The notes under the pieces are model-generated. The model saw only the letters and a list, made by a program, of their open reading frames with translations, searched no databases and had not been told where the DNA came from. From NCBI RefSeq assembly GCF_001482365.1, contig NZ_CP013254.1, positions 806,001 to 870,000 of the forward strand: DNA of 64,000 bases. The letters are read 5' to 3'. The DNA comes from Kocuria flava. GTDB lineage: Bacteria; Actinomycetota; Actinomycetes; Actinomycetales; Micrococcaceae. Positions 24,588-33,814 of this stretch are shown piece after piece (position 1 is the first letter of the stretch; each line of letters opens with the position of its first letter). A program made the position numbers and the translations under genes.

Positions 24588-27281
24588 CTACCAGGTGCCC
24601 GACAGATCCAGTGACAACCGGTCGCCCTCCAGGACGATGGGCGCCGAGAAGTAGACCGTCTCGGTCGTGTCCTGGCTCTCCCAGTCCGCCGGCTCCTCGT
24701 CGTCCCACTCGGTGTTGTACTCGTAGGTCAGGGTGACCTCCCCGGGGTCCTCCGTGCTCAGGTAGACCGAGCCCCAGGTGTCCTCCACCGCGTACGTCGG
24801 ATAGGACTCCACCGTCCACACCGGGTTCCGGTAGTCGTCGTCATCGTCGTAGAAGGATGAGCCGAACGGGCAGTCCTCCGGGTCGAACTCGGCCTTGGCC
24901 GCACACGCATCGATCGCCGCGTTGGCGGCGGCGATCGCGTCGTCCCGCACGGCGTCCGTCGGCTCTGCGGTGAAGCTCACCGCAGTGGTGTCCCCGGAGC
25001 CGTCCGCGCGGACCTCCACGGTCTGCTCGGCGCCGTAGCTCATGTACTTCCCGCCCGGCGGCGGTGTGATCACGTAGTCACCCGGCAGCGCGACGAGACT
25101 GACGTTTTCGCCGTCCGAGATCCCGGCCTCGTCCAGATCCAGCGGCGTGTCGTTCACCGTCAGCTCGGTGACCCCGGCCGGGACATCCACCGACAGGGTC
25201 TGGTAGAGGGCGGACCCTCCGCCCTGGAGCTTCCAGTCCTTGAAGAGACCGGCCCTGCGGCCGTCCTGGGCCAGTGTGAACTGCACGGGCGTGGTGACGG
25301 AATCCTGGGTGATCTCGGCGGAGACCTCTGCCGTGGAGCCGTTCACGGTCACGTCCTGGATGCTGTAGTCGGTGACGGGATTCGCCGCGGCGCCGTACAC
25401 GTCGTCGTTCAGCAGCAGGCGCTGATCGGTCGGCACGTTTGGGTCGAGCGCCTGGGTGGCGTCCGCGGCCCGCCCGTCGACGACGGACTGCAGGTAGGAC
25501 TCGACCGCATGGCTGGGGCTGAACACCGTCCTGCTGAGCACGGAGTGGGCCACTGCGGCCGCCACGGCGAGAACGGCCACGGCCAAGCCGGCGACCAGCG
25601 CGGTCCGCACCTTCTTCCGGGTAGCCTCGCTCATCGGGGGCCGGGACGGGTCGGCTTGCTGCTGGGCCCCGCCGGAGGATGCCGCAGGCGACCCGGCCGG
25701 GGTGCCGTCGGGGGAGCGGCCCGGTACCTGGTCCGGAGCCGGGCCCGACGCCGCGGGAGCGGACGGCTGCAGACGCCGGACGAGACCCGAGGGCAGGACG
25801 TCGGCGAGGGCCGGGGCGACGTAGCGGGAGAGCACCTCGACGATGCCGCCGACCACCAGCAGGACGAGGCACGTCCAGGCGGCAGGACGCAGCAGCGCGG
25901 CGGCGGACACCGTCCCGAGCCCGAACAAGCTGGCGTCCATGCCGGCGGCCACCCGTGCCACGGCCGTGAGCAGCAGCCCGAGCAGGAAGTAGAGCAGCGG
26001 GAGGACCGCCCACGAGGCGGGCCGGGCCAGGGTGGCCGGACCGGCGTCCCGGCGCACGCGCCAGGCCACCGAGGCGACGACCACCGACACGACCGCCAGC
26101 AGGAGCAGGAGCGCCACGACCCACCCGGGCAGCTGGACGCCCCACAGGTAGGCGGTTCCGCCGCTCGGCGCGTCGGCCCATGCCAGCAGCTGGCGGGCGG
26201 CGCCCTCCGTCTGCACGGAGATCCCGGAGAGATGGGCCCAGGTGAACAACCACAGCACTGCGGACGGGACCCACAGCGGGGTACTGAGCCCGCCGGCCCA
26301 GCCGCCTTCGGTGAACGCCACCACGACCAGCAGGAGTGCCGCCGGAACCAGGAAGACCGCCAGGTGCACGGCGAGGACCGGCAGGGCCCGGCTCAGCGAC
26401 GGCAGGTACCTGTCGCCCAGCCCCACCAGCCGAGCACCCGGACGCTGCTGTCCCCGCGGGAGCAGGGCGGCCATCAGCACCAGTGTCCCGGTGAGCCAGG
26501 CGAGGACGAAGGCCGTGCCGGACGCCGCCTCCAGGGACAGCGACATGGGGAAGGACGACTCGTCGTCGCTGTACCGGACCGTGGAGATCGTCGCGAGAAG
26601 GACGACGACGGCCGCGAGGGCGAGGCCGCCGGCGAGGGCCAGCACACCGGTCGAGGCGGTCCCCAGCGGCCCGATCCGGCCGACGAGCCGGCGGGCCAGC
26701 AGGTGCAGGGCCAGCGCACCGATCGCGGCGAGCAGCAGGGGGGAGAACAGGACCGAGAAGACCTCGTTGCCGCTCTGCGTCCCCATCAGCGGGGAGCCCA
26801 TGGAGGCGGTGAGCCGCCCGAAGAACGCCATGGCGACCAGCTGGGCGGGCAGGCTGAACAGGATGCTTGCCGGGTGCGGTCCCTCCTCCGTGGACATGCC
26901 GGTGGACGACGCGGCGTCGTCGATGGCCTCGGACGGCGAGCCGTTGTCCGAGGAGAGCGCGACCCCGACGGCGAGCAGCAGCAGCAGGACCGTCGCGCTG
27001 AGGAACATCGCGGCGTAGGAGCCCAGGACGGCGAGCGCGGTGCCGCCCCAGTGCCTGGGCGTGAGTGCCGACAGCCATGCCGGGACGGTGGCCCGGGCAG
27101 CCGCCGGCGCCGTGTTCCCCGCCGCCGCTTCCCCGGAAGGCGTTCCCGGAGGGCCATCCGTCGCCGGCAGCTCTCGCGTGTCCTCGGTGGAGGCACTGGG
27201 CGCGGCCGGACCGTGCGCGGTGGCCGGTCGCGGGGAGGCGTCGTCCTCCGGGGGATCGGGGGGAAGGTGTGAAGAACTCAT
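24588..27281 (-). CDS. Large multi-pass membrane protein with extracytoplasmic C-domain
   Basis: An 897-residue protein not assigned to a family. In order: a Pro/Ala/Ser-rich disordered N-terminus (1-75); about eleven membrane segments (of about 80-500); a second disordered Pro/Gly/Ser stretch (of about 505-555) ending RPPMSEATRKKVRTALVAG; one more membrane helix; and an extracytoplasmic region of about 310 residues. The last part begins FSPSHAVESYLQSVVDGRAA, like the repeat-bearing outer domains of TcaA-type or DUF4878-like lipoproteins, and has an acidic segment SFYDDDDDYR. No catalytic motif is seen. It may be an envelope sensor or scaffold; this is a guess. Confidence 0.6.
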   Translation of the reverse strand: MSSSHLPPDPPEDDASPRPATAHGPAAPSASTEDTRELPATDGPPGTPSGEAAAGNTAPAAARATVPAWLSALTPRHWGGTALAVLGSYAAMFLSATVLLLLLAVGVALSSDNGSPSEAIDDAASSTGMSTEEGPHPASILFSLPAQLVAMAFFGRLTASMGSPLMGTQSGNEVFSVLFSPLLLAAIGALALHLLARRLVGRIGPLGTASTGVLALAGGLALAAVVVLLATISTVRYSDDESSFPMSLSLEAASGTAFVLAWLTGTLVLMAALLPRGQQRPGARLVGLGDRYLPSLSRALPVLAVHLAVFLVPAALLLVVVAFTEGGWAGGLSTPLWVPSAVLWLFTWAHLSGISVQTEGAARQLLAWADAPSGGTAYLWGVQLPGWVVALLLLLAVVSVVVASVAWRVRRDAGPATLARPASWAVLPLLYFLLGLLLTAVARVAAGMDASLFGLGTVSAAALLRPAAWTCLVLLVVGGIVEVLSRYVAPALADVLPSGLVRRLQPSAPAASGPAPDQVPGRSPDGTPAGSPAASSGGAQQQADPSRPPMSEATRKKVRTALVAGLAVAVLAVAAAVAHSVLSRTVFSPSHAVESYLQSVVDGRAADATQALDPNVPTDQRLLLNDDVYGAAANPVTDYSIQDVTVNGSTAEVSAEITQDSVTTPVQFTLAQDGRRAGLFKDWKLQGGGSALYQTLSVDVPAGVTELTVNDTPLDLDEAGISDGENVSLVALPGDYVITPPPGGKYMSYGAEQTVEVRADGSGDTTAVSFTAEPTDAVRDDAIAAANAAIDACAAKAEFDPEDCPFGSSFYDDDDDYRNPVWTVESYPTYAVEDTWGSVYLSTEDPGEVTLTYEYNTEWDDEEPADWESQDTTETVYFSAPIVLEGDRLSLDLSGTW

Positions 27282-27660
27282 CGGGGGCCTCTCGGGGGAA
27301 CGATGCCAATGAATCCATCATGGCCGAGCGGTCCCCGAGCAGGACATCGGTGCTTCGGCGGGGAGGCGGAGCCCGCGGGAACACGCCGTCGAGGGGCCAC
27401 GAAGCCGAGGGCGTGCCGGTTCCAGGTCGCCGGTGCGTCCCGCGACGGCGGGACCGTCCCGCCAGTGCTGAACACCCAGCAGAGGCGCACTCCGAGGCGG
27501 CGGGCCTCGTCCTTCGCCCCGAAACGTGCGGTGACCCAATCAGCGCGGGGTCACAGGTTCAGCTCGCCGTCGAGGTCGCGCACTCTGCCCACGCCGTGGA
27601 CCTCGCGGCACGGGCCCGGGCCGTGGAGGCACATATCGGCGCTCATCGGAATCGGTCCGC
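27282..27660. other. Intergenic region without a recognised gene
   Basis: About 380 bases between the starts/stops of two reverse-strand genes. No frame with a credible protein, tRNA or repeat was found. The promoter of the membrane-protein gene should lie just after 27,281. Confidence 0.4.
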
Positions 27661-28455
27661 TTACTCCGCCTGAGGCAACGGCTCCCGCCCCGGGCCCGGC
27701 CGGCCGGCGAACGCCTGGACGATGTCGAGCCACGCGTCGGCGTCGGGGCCCTCGGCGACGAGGTCCCCGTCCCGGCGGTGCCGCCGCCGGGTGGCGAGCA
27801 GCGCGAAGTCCAGGGCCGGGCCGGTCACGCGCTGGGCCGCCTCGGACGGGCCCCAGGTCCAGGTCCCGTCCTCGTGGGTGAGCTCGACGCGGAACGGCTC
27901 GGCCGGCGGGTCCAGCCGGCGCTGCGTGAAGGCGTAGTCGCGGGTGGCCACGCCCAGGTGGGCGACGTGCCGCAGCCGGTGCGAGGCCACCGGGGGAACC
28001 CCGAGGGCGTCGCGGACGTCCTGGCCGTGGGCGAAGGTCTCCATGATCCGGGCGCTGGCCATCATGGGCGCACCCATGGGCGGGCCGATCCACGGGATGC
28101 GCTCGCCCTCCGGCACGGCGGCGAGCCGCTCGAGCACCCGGCGGCGGCTGTCCTGCCAGGACGCCAGGATCTCGGCCGGGGGCCGTGCGGCACCCTCCTG
28201 GGCGCCGCGGTCGACGACGTCGGCCTCCGCCCGGAACCGCTCCCGCAGCTGCGCGAAGACCTCCGGCTCCTCGAGGGCGGTCAGCACGGTCCGCTCCGTC
28301 CAGGTGAGGTGGGCGACCTGGTGGCGGATCGTCCACCCCTGCGCCGGGGTGGGGCGGTCCCAGTCCTCGGCGGGCAGCGGGCGCAGCAGCTCCTCGAGCA
28401 GGTCCCCCTCCTGGCGCAGGTCGGCCAGCAGGGCAGCGGGGTCGGGGCGGGTCAT
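27661..28455 (-). CDS. TIGR03084-type DinB-like/mycothiol-dependent enzyme family protein
   Basis: A 264-residue protein. RQEGDLLEELLRPLPAEDWD and GWTIRHQVAHLTWTERTVLT carry the first metal-binding His of DinB/mycothiol-dependent maleylpyruvate-isomerase-like four-helix bundles. MMASARIMETFAHGQDVRDA supplies the second His and the HGQDVRDAL signature. The C-terminal half (FRVELTHEDGTWTWGPSEAA) is the SCP2-like part of TIGR03084. Reaction unknown. The ATG overlaps the stop of the upstream acyl-CoA synthetase fragment by 4 bases. A second, decayed copy of this gene pair lies at 40,693-41,640. Confidence 0.85.
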   Translation of the reverse strand: MTRPDPAALLADLRQEGDLLEELLRPLPAEDWDRPTPAQGWTIRHQVAHLTWTERTVLTALEEPEVFAQLRERFRAEADVVDRGAQEGAARPPAEILASWQDSRRRVLERLAAVPEGERIPWIGPPMGAPMMASARIMETFAHGQDVRDALGVPPVASHRLRHVAHLGVATRDYAFTQRRLDPPAEPFRVELTHEDGTWTWGPSEAAQRVTGPALDFALLATRRRHRRDGDLVAEGPDADAWLDIVQAFAGRPGPGREPLPQAE

Positions 28456-29300
28456 CGGCTCATCACGGTGCGCAGCTCCTTCTTGAGGATCTTGCCGGTC
28501 GCGTTGCGGGGCAGGTCGTCCAGGAACTCTACGTCGGTGGGCACCTTGTAGGAGGCCAGGCGCTCGCGGCACCAGGTGCGCAGCTCCTCGGCGGTCGCGG
28601 TGGAGCGCCCGCTCAGCACCACGAACGCCCTGCCGGTCTCGCCCCACCGCTCGTGCGGCATCCCGACCACGGAGGCCAGCACGACGTCGGGGTGCTGGTA
28701 GAGCACGCTCTCGACCTCGGCGGGGTACACGTTCTCCCCGCCGGAGATGTACATGTCCTTCCACCGGTCCACGATGTGGAAGATGCCGTCCTCATCGACC
28801 TGGGCGGGCAGACACCCTACGAACGCCTCCGCCAGAAAACCCAAGACCCCCTGTCATAAGCCTCCGTCAGTTGCACAACTAGCCCTCGGGCGTGATGGCC
28901 TTCGCCGTCTCCTCCGGTTTGTTCCAGTACCCCTGCATGAGCAGGGGACCGCGCACCCACAATTCGCCGATCTGCCCGGCGGGAACCTCCGCGCCCTCGA
29001 GGTCGCGGACGCTGCACTCGGCGTGGATCACCGGGATCCCGATGGCCGAGGGGCCGTCGCTGCCGCGCGGGGACATGGTGAGGATGGTGGATCCGGCCTC
29101 GGTGGCGCCGAAGTCGGCCATGACCCGCACGCCCTTGGCGGCCCACTGGTCCACGAGGGTGCGGGGGACGGGGGAGCCTCCGACGGCGACGACGACGGGC
29201 CGCAGCCTCGCCTCATCGAATCCCGGCAGGGAGGCCATGAGCTGGAACAGCTGGAGGTCCGTAATCCAGGTGCGACCGACGTCGAACCGGGTGATGTTTC
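28452..29300 (-). pseudogene. Acyl-CoA synthetase (AMP-binding), broken in two and missing its N-terminus
   Basis: The middle part (about 28,879-29,300) reads VVAVGGSPVPRTLVDQW, VMADFGATEAGSTILT (the GxTE motif region) and LWVRGPLLMQGYWNKPEETA, then ends with a stop after ITPEG. The C-terminal part (28,452-28,835) resumes with VDEDGIFHIVDRWKDMYISG, GENVYPAEVESVL and the catalytic-Lys segment LPRNATGKILKKEL. About 40 bases of foreign-looking sequence replace the expected link between the two parts (normally WxxTGDLxR). The N-terminal half is absent: homology ends near 29,300 at the defence island. A functional enzyme would activate a carboxylic acid to its CoA thioester. Confidence 0.8.
28862..28873. 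repeat. 12-base direct repeat CTCCGTCAGTTG (copy 1)
   Basis: Identical to 29,316-29,327. The two copies bracket the orphaned middle fragment of the acyl-CoA synthetase, and the second copy forms the stop-codon region of the coiled-coil gene that begins the defence island. It may be a junction scar. Confidence 0.5.
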
Positions 29301-29315
29301 AGCGCCGGCTCGAAA

Positions 29316-29327
29316 CTCCGTCAGTTG
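29316..29327. repeat. 12-base direct repeat CTCCGTCAGTTG (copy 2), left island edge
   Basis: Second copy of the repeat at 28,862. It lies exactly where synthetase homology stops and the defence island starts, and it overlaps the last codons of the gene at 29,321. Confidence 0.5.
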
Positions 29328-31198
29328 GTCATGGTGTTCGTGAGATGACGGCCGATGTACCCGATGTAGATCTTGCCGGTGTTCGCGTAGTCATCGTGGT
29401 AGTACATACGGGGACTCAGCATCCCGATCGAGGCGAGTTTGAAGTGAGCCTTCATCGTGATGACCTGTTCGGGCGCAACCTCCGCCGGGACCGGGAAGAT
29501 CCTTTCGCCGCCGAACTGCTTCATGGTGACTGCGGTCTCGGTCGGGCCGTGCTTGCCGGCGCTGACGCCGTCGTAGCCCTCGGGCCGGTTCTTCAGGAAT
29601 TGGTCCACGCCGCTGTCCCAGTTTCCGTCGTTGCGGGCCCGTACGTACTCTCTCAGTGCACCGCAGGCTTCCCAGGCGCTCCGCACGGCCAGTTGAAGTG
29701 TGTCCGCGGCGTCGACGACTCGTACCTTGTCCATGTCACCCGTGAAGACCAGGACATCTTGGTCTTCCTGGAGCCGGGCGATGAGTTCCACGCACGACGA
29801 CGGATAGGCCTCCAGTGCATCCTCAGGCGTTTCGCCGTACGCCGTCTCGTAGTCTGACCTCTCCGCGAATCGGTCCCGCAACCAGCGGACCGTTGCCCGA
29901 GACTTCTCCAAATCGTCCTGCAGTTCGGCGCGCTCGATCTGCTGGTCGTCGAGGGCACGCACGGCGTCGCGCCGAAAGTCCTCGAGTTCCTCGATTCGAG
30001 CGAGCTGTTCTTTGATGCGCAGGCTCGCCGCCTGCAACGCCCCGCTGCGTAGGCTCTCGGGAGACGGCGCGGTGTGGCCGGGACGGATTGCCTGCTCCAG
30101 AGCGGCGCGTGTGATGGACGTGATGCCCAGGACCGAGCGGACGAGATCGAGCTGGGCCTCCGCCGCGGAGACGGCGGGACGTTCGGCGTGGTCTGTGCCG
30201 ACGTCCTGGAAATCCGCCGGCTGGAGCTCAACCCCCGGCGGTGTGGCGCTGATGTCCGGCGATGACGGCACGTCAACGGCACGGTCGTGCGCAGGGAGGA
30301 CAGGCTCCTCAAAGGCTGCGAGCAGTGCACGCGTCTCCGCGCGGGTGAAGGCGCGTTTCGCGCGAATCACTTCTGCCGGATCCAGGCGTGTGGCCGCATG
30401 ACGGCGGGCGGTGTTCGCCAGGAGTTGTCTGACTCGCCAGTCCTTCTCGTTGGCGAGAGTGGCAGTCGTCAGATACCGGTGGCGGCGGGAGTCCACGATC
30501 TGGGCGGGTGCCACTCCTGGGTAGTATGTCCGCAACATCCATGGGCCAACCGCGTGGTAGCCCAGCCTTTCGCTGAGCACCTGGGTGGCGCGTGGTGTGA
30601 GGACGATCGACTGCGCCATGCCGAAGACCTCACGGGTCCAGGTGGACACCCGCGTCCGGAAAGCTTCGTAGAGATCAGGTACGTCAGCGGTCCCCGCGAC
30701 GAACACGAGTCCGTGCCGATCCTGGTCCTCGAGCAGCTCCACGAGCCGATCGACCTCGTTCACGTCCCACAGCTTGACCTCGTCGACGAGTTGCATGGAG
30801 GCATCACGCACGTCGAGGGCTTGCATGAGGTACCGGGCCAGTTTGGGAACGGCGACGAAGTTCCCCTCAGAGTTCGTCACGGTCAGGTCGATCCACCCGA
30901 CGGAGGACGCCACCACCTCGGTGCACCACGTACCTTGTGGCGTCTCCGATTCGATAAGCCGGCACCGGACGTAGTCGTCATGACCGCGGGTATGCTCGAC
31001 GACCGATGCCCGGACCCTTTCAGAGACGTATTCCGCACCGTGGGTGCAGTCGAAGTCGATCCCTTTGGTGCGCAACCACGTTGCGAACTGGTCTTGGACC
31101 GTGGCCAACGTCAGTTCGGGAGTCTCGGTGCGCATGAACGCGCGGTAGTCCCGGGGGCCGAGCGTATCCAGGTCCTCGGTCTCGACTGGTTGTGACAT
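29321..31198 (-). CDS. McrBC-linked coiled-coil protein with RelE-like C-terminus
   Basis: A 625-residue protein not assigned to a named family. The N-terminal part (1-130) has a strand-rich sequence with a conserved-looking WCTEVVAS. Residues of about 130-260 hold LVFVAGTADVPDLYEAFRTR, HAVGPWMLRTYYPGVAP and DSRRHRYLTTATLANEKDWR. A coiled coil follows (of about 390-445: ARIEELEDFRRDAVRALDDQ and onward). The last 40 residues, HFKLASIGMLSPRMYYHDD then GKIYIGYIGRHLTN, have the look of a RelE/ParE-like toxin fold. The start at the ATG at 31,198 has GAGGAG upstream. It is divergent from mcrB (207 bases), so it is probably part of the same defence system as sensor or effector (inference). Confidence 0.65.
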   Translation of the reverse strand: MSQPVETEDLDTLGPRDYRAFMRTETPELTLATVQDQFATWLRTKGIDFDCTHGAEYVSERVRASVVEHTRGHDDYVRCRLIESETPQGTWCTEVVASSVGWIDLTVTNSEGNFVAVPKLARYLMQALDVRDASMQLVDEVKLWDVNEVDRLVELLEDQDRHGLVFVAGTADVPDLYEAFRTRVSTWTREVFGMAQSIVLTPRATQVLSERLGYHAVGPWMLRTYYPGVAPAQIVDSRRHRYLTTATLANEKDWRVRQLLANTARRHAATRLDPAEVIRAKRAFTRAETRALLAAFEEPVLPAHDRAVDVPSSPDISATPPGVELQPADFQDVGTDHAERPAVSAAEAQLDLVRSVLGITSITRAALEQAIRPGHTAPSPESLRSGALQAASLRIKEQLARIEELEDFRRDAVRALDDQQIERAELQDDLEKSRATVRWLRDRFAERSDYETAYGETPEDALEAYPSSCVELIARLQEDQDVLVFTGDMDKVRVVDAADTLQLAVRSAWEACGALREYVRARNDGNWDSGVDQFLKNRPEGYDGVSAGKHGPTETAVTMKQFGGERIFPVPAEVAPEQVITMKAHFKLASIGMLSPRMYYHDDYANTGKIYIGYIGRHLTNTMTN

Positions 31199-31405
31199 CG
31201 TCTCCTCATTTCCGTGCCGGTGTGCGCGCCCGAACCACGCTGCGAGCGATCGCCGGATCCCATGTCTTGCTGCCAGTGATGTATTTGCATGGTAGGTCCG
31301 TGGGCCGACCCCATAAGGAGGACTGGGCCGTCCCAAGTCCATGATTGCGTGAGCTCGGCGGTGAGGCGCTCCCAGCGATGGAGCCTCACTCGGCATCATG
31401 GACCC

Positions 31406-33814
31406 ATGGAAGAACCCGATGACGTGACAACCAGCCGCTCCCGCGTGACTCTTCCCTCCGCGCAGAAGATGTACTGGGCGGCGGAGCAGTGGCGGAACCG
31501 CGCGTTGATCGACGACCGCAGCCTTTTCAGCGGGGAGCCCATGAACGGCGCAGCTGCAGCGCAGGAGCTGGTGGAGGCGTTCGTGGAACAACCTGACCTG
31601 GGCGCTGGGACCTTCTACGAGAAACTCGAGACCCAGCTGGCCACGGTCAGCGCGGACGCGGTGCAGCTTGCCGCGGAGCTGATGTACGTCTACTACCTCA
31701 TCGTCACCACCCGAGCGGCGCGGGGGAAGACGAAGCGCGAGCAGATCCAGATGATCCTCGACTACCGCGACGCCGGCACCACGGATTTGCCGGACGAGTT
31801 CGCCGAGGCGCTCGCCGGCGGTGTCGCCCACCCGGGAACCGGCTACAACACGTTCCGGTGGAAGATGTTCGCCTATCTCATCCGGGTCTACGAGGCGGCG
31901 AAGAAACTTCCTCGCGCCGAGCGAAGCGGAGTCTTCACCGAATGGGACGCTTTTCAGCGTTTCATGGGCGGCATCGACGACCAGTCCGTGTGGAGCCAGC
32001 GCTTCGCCCTCGAGCACATGCTCTTCCCGGACTACGCGCCGGCCATCACGAGCCGCGACGACCGCAGTGCTCTGCCCAAAGTGTTTGCGAAGCGGCTGGG
32101 CGGGGAGTACGAGGTCGCCGAGATCGTCCGCCGGCTCGAGCCGAACGCCTGGTTCGGGAACCGTGCCTACACGGACCTGTACCGCACGCCTTATCGGGAG
32201 CTGTGGCAGCAACCCAACCCGAAGATGGACGCCTATGTCTCGTGGGCACGGCGCTTCACCGACATGCTGGAGCAGCCCCGTGCCACCTGGCAGGAGCGTG
32301 CGCTGCGGGCAGCGGAAACTCTGCGGGCGGCAAGCAGCGGGGCGCCTATCGCTGAGCCGCTGCGGGCAGCGCTCCACGACCTGGATTCGGGGCTCGCGTC
32401 GGCCGTCTCGGCCGTCGTGTCCTGGGCCGAGAACGACGACGCTGCCGCCCGGCACGCCCTGACCGCCTTCGCGGATCACCGCGGCGGGGAAGCGATCGAT
32501 CGGTTCCTGGACCGGGTGCCCGACGACGTGCTGACAGGCGGCAGAGCCCAGATGGCACTCGCCTCGGCCTTGCTCATGGCCCAGGGCGCCGAGGAATTGC
32601 CTCTCTGGCCGTTCGACACCGCGGCTGCGTCACACCGCCTCGCCAACGGCTATCCGGGACAGGACTCCTCCACCGTGGGGGAGAACTACGTTCTCTACCT
32701 CGAGCGTCTCGACGCCGTTCGTGTCGGGCTGGGAACGCCAGAGAACCTCTGGGCTACTCGCCTCGACGCCGCCGTGCTCGCCGACCTCCTCGTCCGCACC
32801 GGCCGTCCCGACGGGTGGGAGGACGCCGAGTGGCGTGCCTTCGACGCCTGGCGCACCGGCAAGGCGGTCGCCCTGACCACGCAGGCCAGCACCTCTTCCG
32901 CGGGAGCGGTCACCGCGCCGGCGGAGGCCCCGGAGACGGAGGCGTCGTCGACCTCCTTCGAGGACCTGGCGGCCGCGCTGTCCCTGGATGAGCAGGGCAT
33001 CGAGTGGCTCGAGGAGACCCTCGAGCTGCTCCGGCTGAAGAAGCAGCTGATCCTTCAGGGCCCTCCTGGTACGGGGAAGACCTATCTGGCACGTGAACTC
33101 GCGGAATTCCTTGCTGAGGACCCGAAGCGAGTGACGCTCACCCAGTTCCACCCGGGCACCAGCTATGAGGACTTCGTGCAGGGACTGCGCCCGGACCCGG
33201 AGAATCCCACGTCGTTCCGGGTGGTCGACGGCCCGCTCATCCGCATCGCCGAGGAGGCGCGGGCACATCCGGAGGCCACCTACGTGCTGCTCGTCGACGA
33301 GATCAACCGCGGCAACGTGCCAGCGGTGTTCGGGGAGCTCTACTTCCTGCTCGAGTACCGTGGCGAGACGGTCACGCTGACCTACGGCAAGGACTTCAGC
33401 CTGCCCGGAAATCTCTTCCTGATCGGCACCATGAACACCGCCGACCGCTCCATCACCGCCCTGGACTCCGCACTGCGCCGGCGTTTCTACGTCCGGGATC
33501 TGCGCCCGGGTGAGACCCCGGTGGACGGCATGCTTCGCAATCACCTCACCCAGCACGACGCCGAGCTGGAATGGCTCGCCGAACTCCTCGACCGGGCGAA
33601 TGCCATCATCAAGGACAAGGACCAGCGCGTCGGCCCCAGCCACTTCATGGGGCGGCAGATGGACGAGACACGGGCCCGTCGCGCTTGGAACTACACCGTG
33701 ATGCCGACATTGCGCGAGGTGTTCTACCGTCGCCCGGAGCTGCTGGACCAGCTCGAGTTCGCGACCCTGAAGGCGGCCGTGACGCACACGGCGGGCGATG
33801 CTGCAGCTGACTGA
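31406..33814 (+). CDS. mcrB: McrB-like AAA+ GTPase of a type IV restriction system
   Basis: About 802 residues. The C-terminal AAA_5-type motor has Walker A ILQGPPGTGKTYLA (of about 548-561), Walker B YVLLVDEINRGNVPAVFGEL (of about 625) and the McrB hallmark GTMNTADRS (of about 673), followed by ALDSALRRRF with the arginine finger. The roughly 500-residue N-terminal region is not the E. coli DNA-binding domain; it is helical and specific to this subgroup, and likely reads the target DNA. With McrC it should translocate on and cut modified DNA. The ATG at 31,406 was chosen; the frame is open 39 codons further upstream without a good ribosome-binding site. It overlaps mcrC by 17 bases. Confidence 0.9.
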   Translation: MEEPDDVTTSRSRVTLPSAQKMYWAAEQWRNRALIDDRSLFSGEPMNGAAAAQELVEAFVEQPDLGAGTFYEKLETQLATVSADAVQLAAELMYVYYLIVTTRAARGKTKREQIQMILDYRDAGTTDLPDEFAEALAGGVAHPGTGYNTFRWKMFAYLIRVYEAAKKLPRAERSGVFTEWDAFQRFMGGIDDQSVWSQRFALEHMLFPDYAPAITSRDDRSALPKVFAKRLGGEYEVAEIVRRLEPNAWFGNRAYTDLYRTPYRELWQQPNPKMDAYVSWARRFTDMLEQPRATWQERALRAAETLRAASSGAPIAEPLRAALHDLDSGLASAVSAVVSWAENDDAAARHALTAFADHRGGEAIDRFLDRVPDDVLTGGRAQMALASALLMAQGAEELPLWPFDTAAASHRLANGYPGQDSSTVGENYVLYLERLDAVRVGLGTPENLWATRLDAAVLADLLVRTGRPDGWEDAEWRAFDAWRTGKAVALTTQASTSSAGAVTAPAEAPETEASSTSFEDLAAALSLDEQGIEWLEETLELLRLKKQLILQGPPGTGKTYLARELAEFLAEDPKRVTLTQFHPGTSYEDFVQGLRPDPENPTSFRVVDGPLIRIAEEARAHPEATYVLLVDEINRGNVPAVFGELYFLLEYRGETVTLTYGKDFSLPGNLFLIGTMNTADRSITALDSALRRRFYVRDLRPGETPVDGMLRNHLTQHDAELEWLAELLDRANAIIKDKDQRVGPSHFMGRQMDETRARRAWNYTVMPTLREVFYRRPELLDQLEFATLKAAVTHTAGDAAAD

